5,988 nt of DNA from Candidatus Poribacteria bacterium (GTDB lineage Bacteria > Poribacteria > DTPJ01): assembly GCA_011334435.1 (NCBI GenBank), contig DTPJ01000057.1, forward strand, positions 1 through 5,988. Direction: 5' to 3'. How positions within the stretch are numbered: position 1 is the first letter of the stretch; every line of letters starts with the position of its first letter. The translations under genes were made by a program, and so were the position numbers. The notes under the pieces were generated by a model. It searched no databases and had not been told where the DNA came from. It saw nothing but the letters and a program-made list of their open reading frames with translations. Positions 4,069 to 5,988 of this stretch are shown piece by piece.

Positions 4069-5988
4069 ATGCGTCTTGTTGTTGCGATCTTATCGTTAGC
4101 GGGACTCATAGTGCTTTCAATGATAGTGGTTCTTTTTACAAGCATTGAAACCACTTTCTACTTAATATCTTCTCTTGTTATAGTTGTGCTTGGTATATTC
4201 TTTGCCGTTATTTACAGGTATCAGATGCCAAAAGCTGACCAAGCCATTGTCCGAACAGGAGGAAAAAAATATGTCGTCCGTTTTCAAGGTGGTGGAGTAT
4301 GGGTTAATACGATATTCCATGAAGTAAGACCTGTATCATTAAACACTATGAGATTGGAAATAACCCGTGTCGGAAAAGAAGAATCTCTAATCACTGGCAA
4401 TTTTATGAGGGCTGATGTCACTGCGGTATTCTATGTTAAAGTTCCGCCTGAAGAAGAAAGCGTTATAAAAGCGGCTCAGACACTTGGTCAAAAAACTGTC
4501 CCTGTTCCCGAGTTGAAAAGATTTTTTAGTATCGGACGAAGGAGACCAAAGCCTGGAGAGAAGAAAGCCGAACAAGATGTAATGTTAGAAAATATTAAAG
4601 CTTTGTTAGATGACAAAGTAGATGGTGCGCTCAGAGCTGTTGCCGCAACTATGGATTTAGATGAACTTCAAAGGGAAAGGCAAAAATTTGCCGAAGAAGT
4701 TAAAAAAATTGTTGCACCAGACCTTGAAGAAAACGGTTTGCTTCTTGAAACTGTTACAATCACTATGCTCAACCAGACGCCTGTTGCCGATATGGACCCA
4801 AACAACAGATTTGATGCTGTCGGTATCAAAGAGATCACAGAAATTACAAAGAAAGCTGCCGTTGAAAAGGAAAAAGCCATTAAGGATGCTGACGTTGCCA
4901 TAGTAGGAATTGACGTCAATGCTGCAAAGAAAAAGTTTGTCCTTGAACAAGATAGATCATGGGCAGAAGCAGATATGCAGATGAAAATCGCGACTTATTC
5001 TGCCGAAAAAGAAGCTGAAACCATTAAAATTCAATACGAACAGGAAGTCGTCGGTCAAAGGGCTGGAATTATAAAAGATCAGGAACTTGCAAAAGCTGAA
5101 ATCAATAAAACTAAAGAAGTTGAAATTGCCAGAGCTGAACAGGAACAGAAAGTTGCTGAAAGAAATATTGAAAAGAACTTGGTAGTGGAAATTAAAAATA
5201 TTGAAATGGGACAGAAAGTCCAAGAAAGAGAAATCCAAAGAACGTTGGAAGTAGAACTCAAAAGAATCGATCAGGAACAGAAAGTCGGAATTAAAGATTA
5301 CGAAAAGCAATTGGCAATTCAAAAAGCTAAGATCGCACAAGAAGAAGGCGTTGGTATCAGAGAAATAGAAAAAATGTTAGCTATTGCTGTCAACAAAGTC
5401 GCTCAGGAACAAAAAGTTCTTGAACGAGAAATTGAAAAGAACAAATTTGTTGAAATAGCAGCGATTGAGATGAGTCAGAAAGTTCAAGAACGAGAAATTG
5501 AAAGAAATCTTGAAATACAAAAAGCTACATATAAAGCACAAGTCGGAATTAAAGAAGCTGAGGTCAATTCATTAAAGGTTCAATATGTGTTAGAAAAAGA
5601 TAGAGCTTTCGCAGAAGCAGATAAAGATAAAGCAGTTATAGCTTATTCAGCCACTCGTAAAGCAGAAGCAGCAAAAATCCAATTTGAGCAAGAAACTATC
5701 GCGAAAGTTGCCGAGATTAATAAAGATCAGATGATTCAGGTCAGGGACATAGAGAAGGCGAAGTTCATAGAGATAGCGAATATAGAGAAGTCACAGAAGG
5801 TTCAAGAGCGAGACATAGAGAAGAATTTGATGATCCAGAAGGCAACTTATCAGGCACAGTTAGGTATCAAGGAAGCAGAAGTCAATTCATTGAAACAGCA
5901 ATATATTTTAGAGAAAGACAGAGCGATAGTAGATGCAGATCAGAAGAAGATAATTCAGGCTTATAGTGCGACAAGGAAGGCAGAAGGG
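4069..5988 (+). CDS. YqiK/flotillin-type SPFH membrane protein with long repetitive coiled coil (3' truncated by window)
   Basis: The frame is open for 640 codons from ATG 4069 to the window end with no stop. AAGGGGGA (4056-4063) lies five bases before the ATG. Two hydrophobic segments, about residues 3-24 and 30-49, anchor it in the membrane. An SPFH domain follows, about 50-250: ADQAIVRTGG, GGGVWVNTIFHEVRPVSLNT, RLEITR, LITGNFMRADVTAVFYVKVP, AAQTLG, DGALRAVAATMDLDEL, NGLLLETVTITMLNQTP and DPNNRFDA. The last signatures are typical of YqiK-type flotillin-like proteins. A basic insertion (RRRPKPGEKK, 157-166) interrupts the SPFH domain. From about 255 to the edge everything is charged alpha-helical coiled coil made of 22- and 62-residue repeats. 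Family members oligomerise into membrane-attached cages or microdomain scaffolds. Bacterial YqiK and flotillin genes are often paired with an NfeD-like gene; none lies upstream here, but one could lie downstream. Already longer than the usual ~500-550 residues. Confidence 0.9.
   Translation, partial: MRLVVAILSLAGLIVLSMIVVLFTSIETTFYLISSLVIVVLGIFFAVIYRYQMPKADQAIVRTGGKKYVVRFQGGGVWVNTIFHEVRPVSLNTMRLEITRVGKEESLITGNFMRADVTAVFYVKVPPEEESVIKAAQTLGQKTVPVPELKRFFSIGRRRPKPGEKKAEQDVMLENIKALLDDKVDGALRAVAATMDLDELQRERQKFAEEVKKIVAPDLEENGLLLETVTITMLNQTPVADMDPNNRFDAVGIKEITEITKKAAVEKEKAIKDADVAIVGIDVNAAKKKFVLEQDRSWAEADMQMKIATYSAEKEAETIKIQYEQEVVGQRAGIIKDQELAKAEINKTKEVEIARAEQEQKVAERNIEKNLVVEIKNIEMGQKVQEREIQRTLEVELKRIDQEQKVGIKDYEKQLAIQKAKIAQEEGVGIREIEKMLAIAVNKVAQEQKVLEREIEKNKFVEIAAIEMSQKVQEREIERNLEIQKATYKAQVGIKEAEVNSLKVQYVLEKDRAFAEADKDKAVIAYSATRKAEAAKIQFEQETIAKVAEINKDQMIQVRDIEKAKFIEIANIEKSQKVQERDIEKNLMIQKATYQAQLGIKEAEVNSLKQQYILEKDRAIVDADQKKIIQAYSATRKAEG
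4894..5079 (+). repeat. Coiled-coil module of 62 codons, first copy
   Basis: Residues 276-337, marked by VLEQDRSWAEAD and YSAEKEAETIKIQYEQE. The same module recurs at 492-553 (5542-5727: VLEKDRAFAEAD, YSATRKAEAAKIQFEQE) and, cut by the window edge, from 598 (5860 on: ILEKDRAIVDAD, YSATRKAE). The first and second copies are offset by 216 residues and the second and third by 106. The first copy is the most diverged. Confidence 0.7.
5080..5541 (+). repeat. Seven consecutive 22-residue (66-bp) coiled-coil repeats
   Basis: Units begin at residues 338, 360, 382, 404, 426, 448 and 470 with no insertion or deletion. The consensus is Q-K-V-x-E-R-x-I-E-K-N-L-x-V-E-I-x-x-I-E, with the 338 and 426 units weakest. 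Twenty-two residues equal two hendecads (3 turns per 11 residues), which predicts a nearly straight or right-handed coiled coil rather than a classic heptad one. Two more units, at 554 and 576, follow after a 62-residue module. Confidence 0.75.
5410..5988 (+). repeat. 106-codon tandem repeat, second copy cut by window edge
   Basis: Residues 448-553 (5410-5727) and 554-640 (5728-5988, incomplete) align at a constant offset of 106 residues. Each unit is two 22-residue repeats plus one 62-residue module. Diagnostic pairs are QKVQEREIERN/QKVQERDIEKN and GIKEAEVNSLK in both. Protein similarity is high, but codons differ sharply between the copies. Further copies may continue beyond the window. Confidence 0.75.

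Noticed and set aside
4657..5340. Several open frames on the minus strand and one in another plus frame across the flotillin-like gene
   Set aside because: They lie wholly within the coiled-coil coding region. Its biased Lys/Glu/Gln codons suppress stops on the other strand and give F/S-rich nonsense proteins. None has its own ribosome site.
5080..5988. Repetitive DNA as a possible CRISPR or satellite array
   Set aside because: The repeats are in frame, encode periodic coiled coil and differ mostly at synonymous sites; there are no spacers.

Overview
The window is AT-rich bacterial DNA: strong purine-rich Shine-Dalgarno sequences, a textbook sigma70-type promoter and tight same-strand gene packing. 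The taxon cannot be fixed from the sequence. The protein families present (beta/gamma-crystallin, DUF1349-like, ThuA/GATase1-like, YqiK-type flotillin) are scattered across many phyla, and no rRNA, tRNA or mobile element is visible.

Layout, all on the + strand: (1) 3-80, probable last codons of an upstream gene. (2) 81-465, a very AT-rich non-coding stretch with two pairs of short direct repeats, a TTGACA-17-TATACT promoter (300-328) and a U-rich leader of about 130 nt. (3) 466-1917, a protein with four crystallin Greek-key motifs followed by a DUF1349/concanavalin-A-like domain. (4) 1945-4002, a second crystallin-headed protein that carries two ThuA/GATase1-like cores instead. (5) 4003-4068, a short gap with a terminator-like hairpin. 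(6) 4069 to the window end, a two-TM SPFH protein of the YqiK/flotillin type with a very long repetitive coiled coil that runs off the window without a stop.

The two crystallin proteins are tandem paralogues through their first ~210 residues and differ completely behind that head, so they look like one shared adaptor carrying different effector or ligand-binding modules. Neither has a signal peptide, so both probably act in the cytoplasm. Together with the membrane-anchored flotillin-like rod they form a plausible three-gene unit. A working inference is a membrane-microdomain or envelope-stress assembly in which the crystallin proteins are soluble, possibly Ca2+-responsive partners of the SPFH scaffold. 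I know of no described system with this composition.

The most notable structural detail is in the second protein. The two ThuA-like cores are followed by two copies of the C-terminal strand/helix piece, in the order core1-core2-tail-tail. This is best explained by one whole domain being inserted inside another. The flotillin-like gene shows seven exact 22-residue repeats, then a 106-residue repeat whose second copy switches abruptly in synonymous codon choice.
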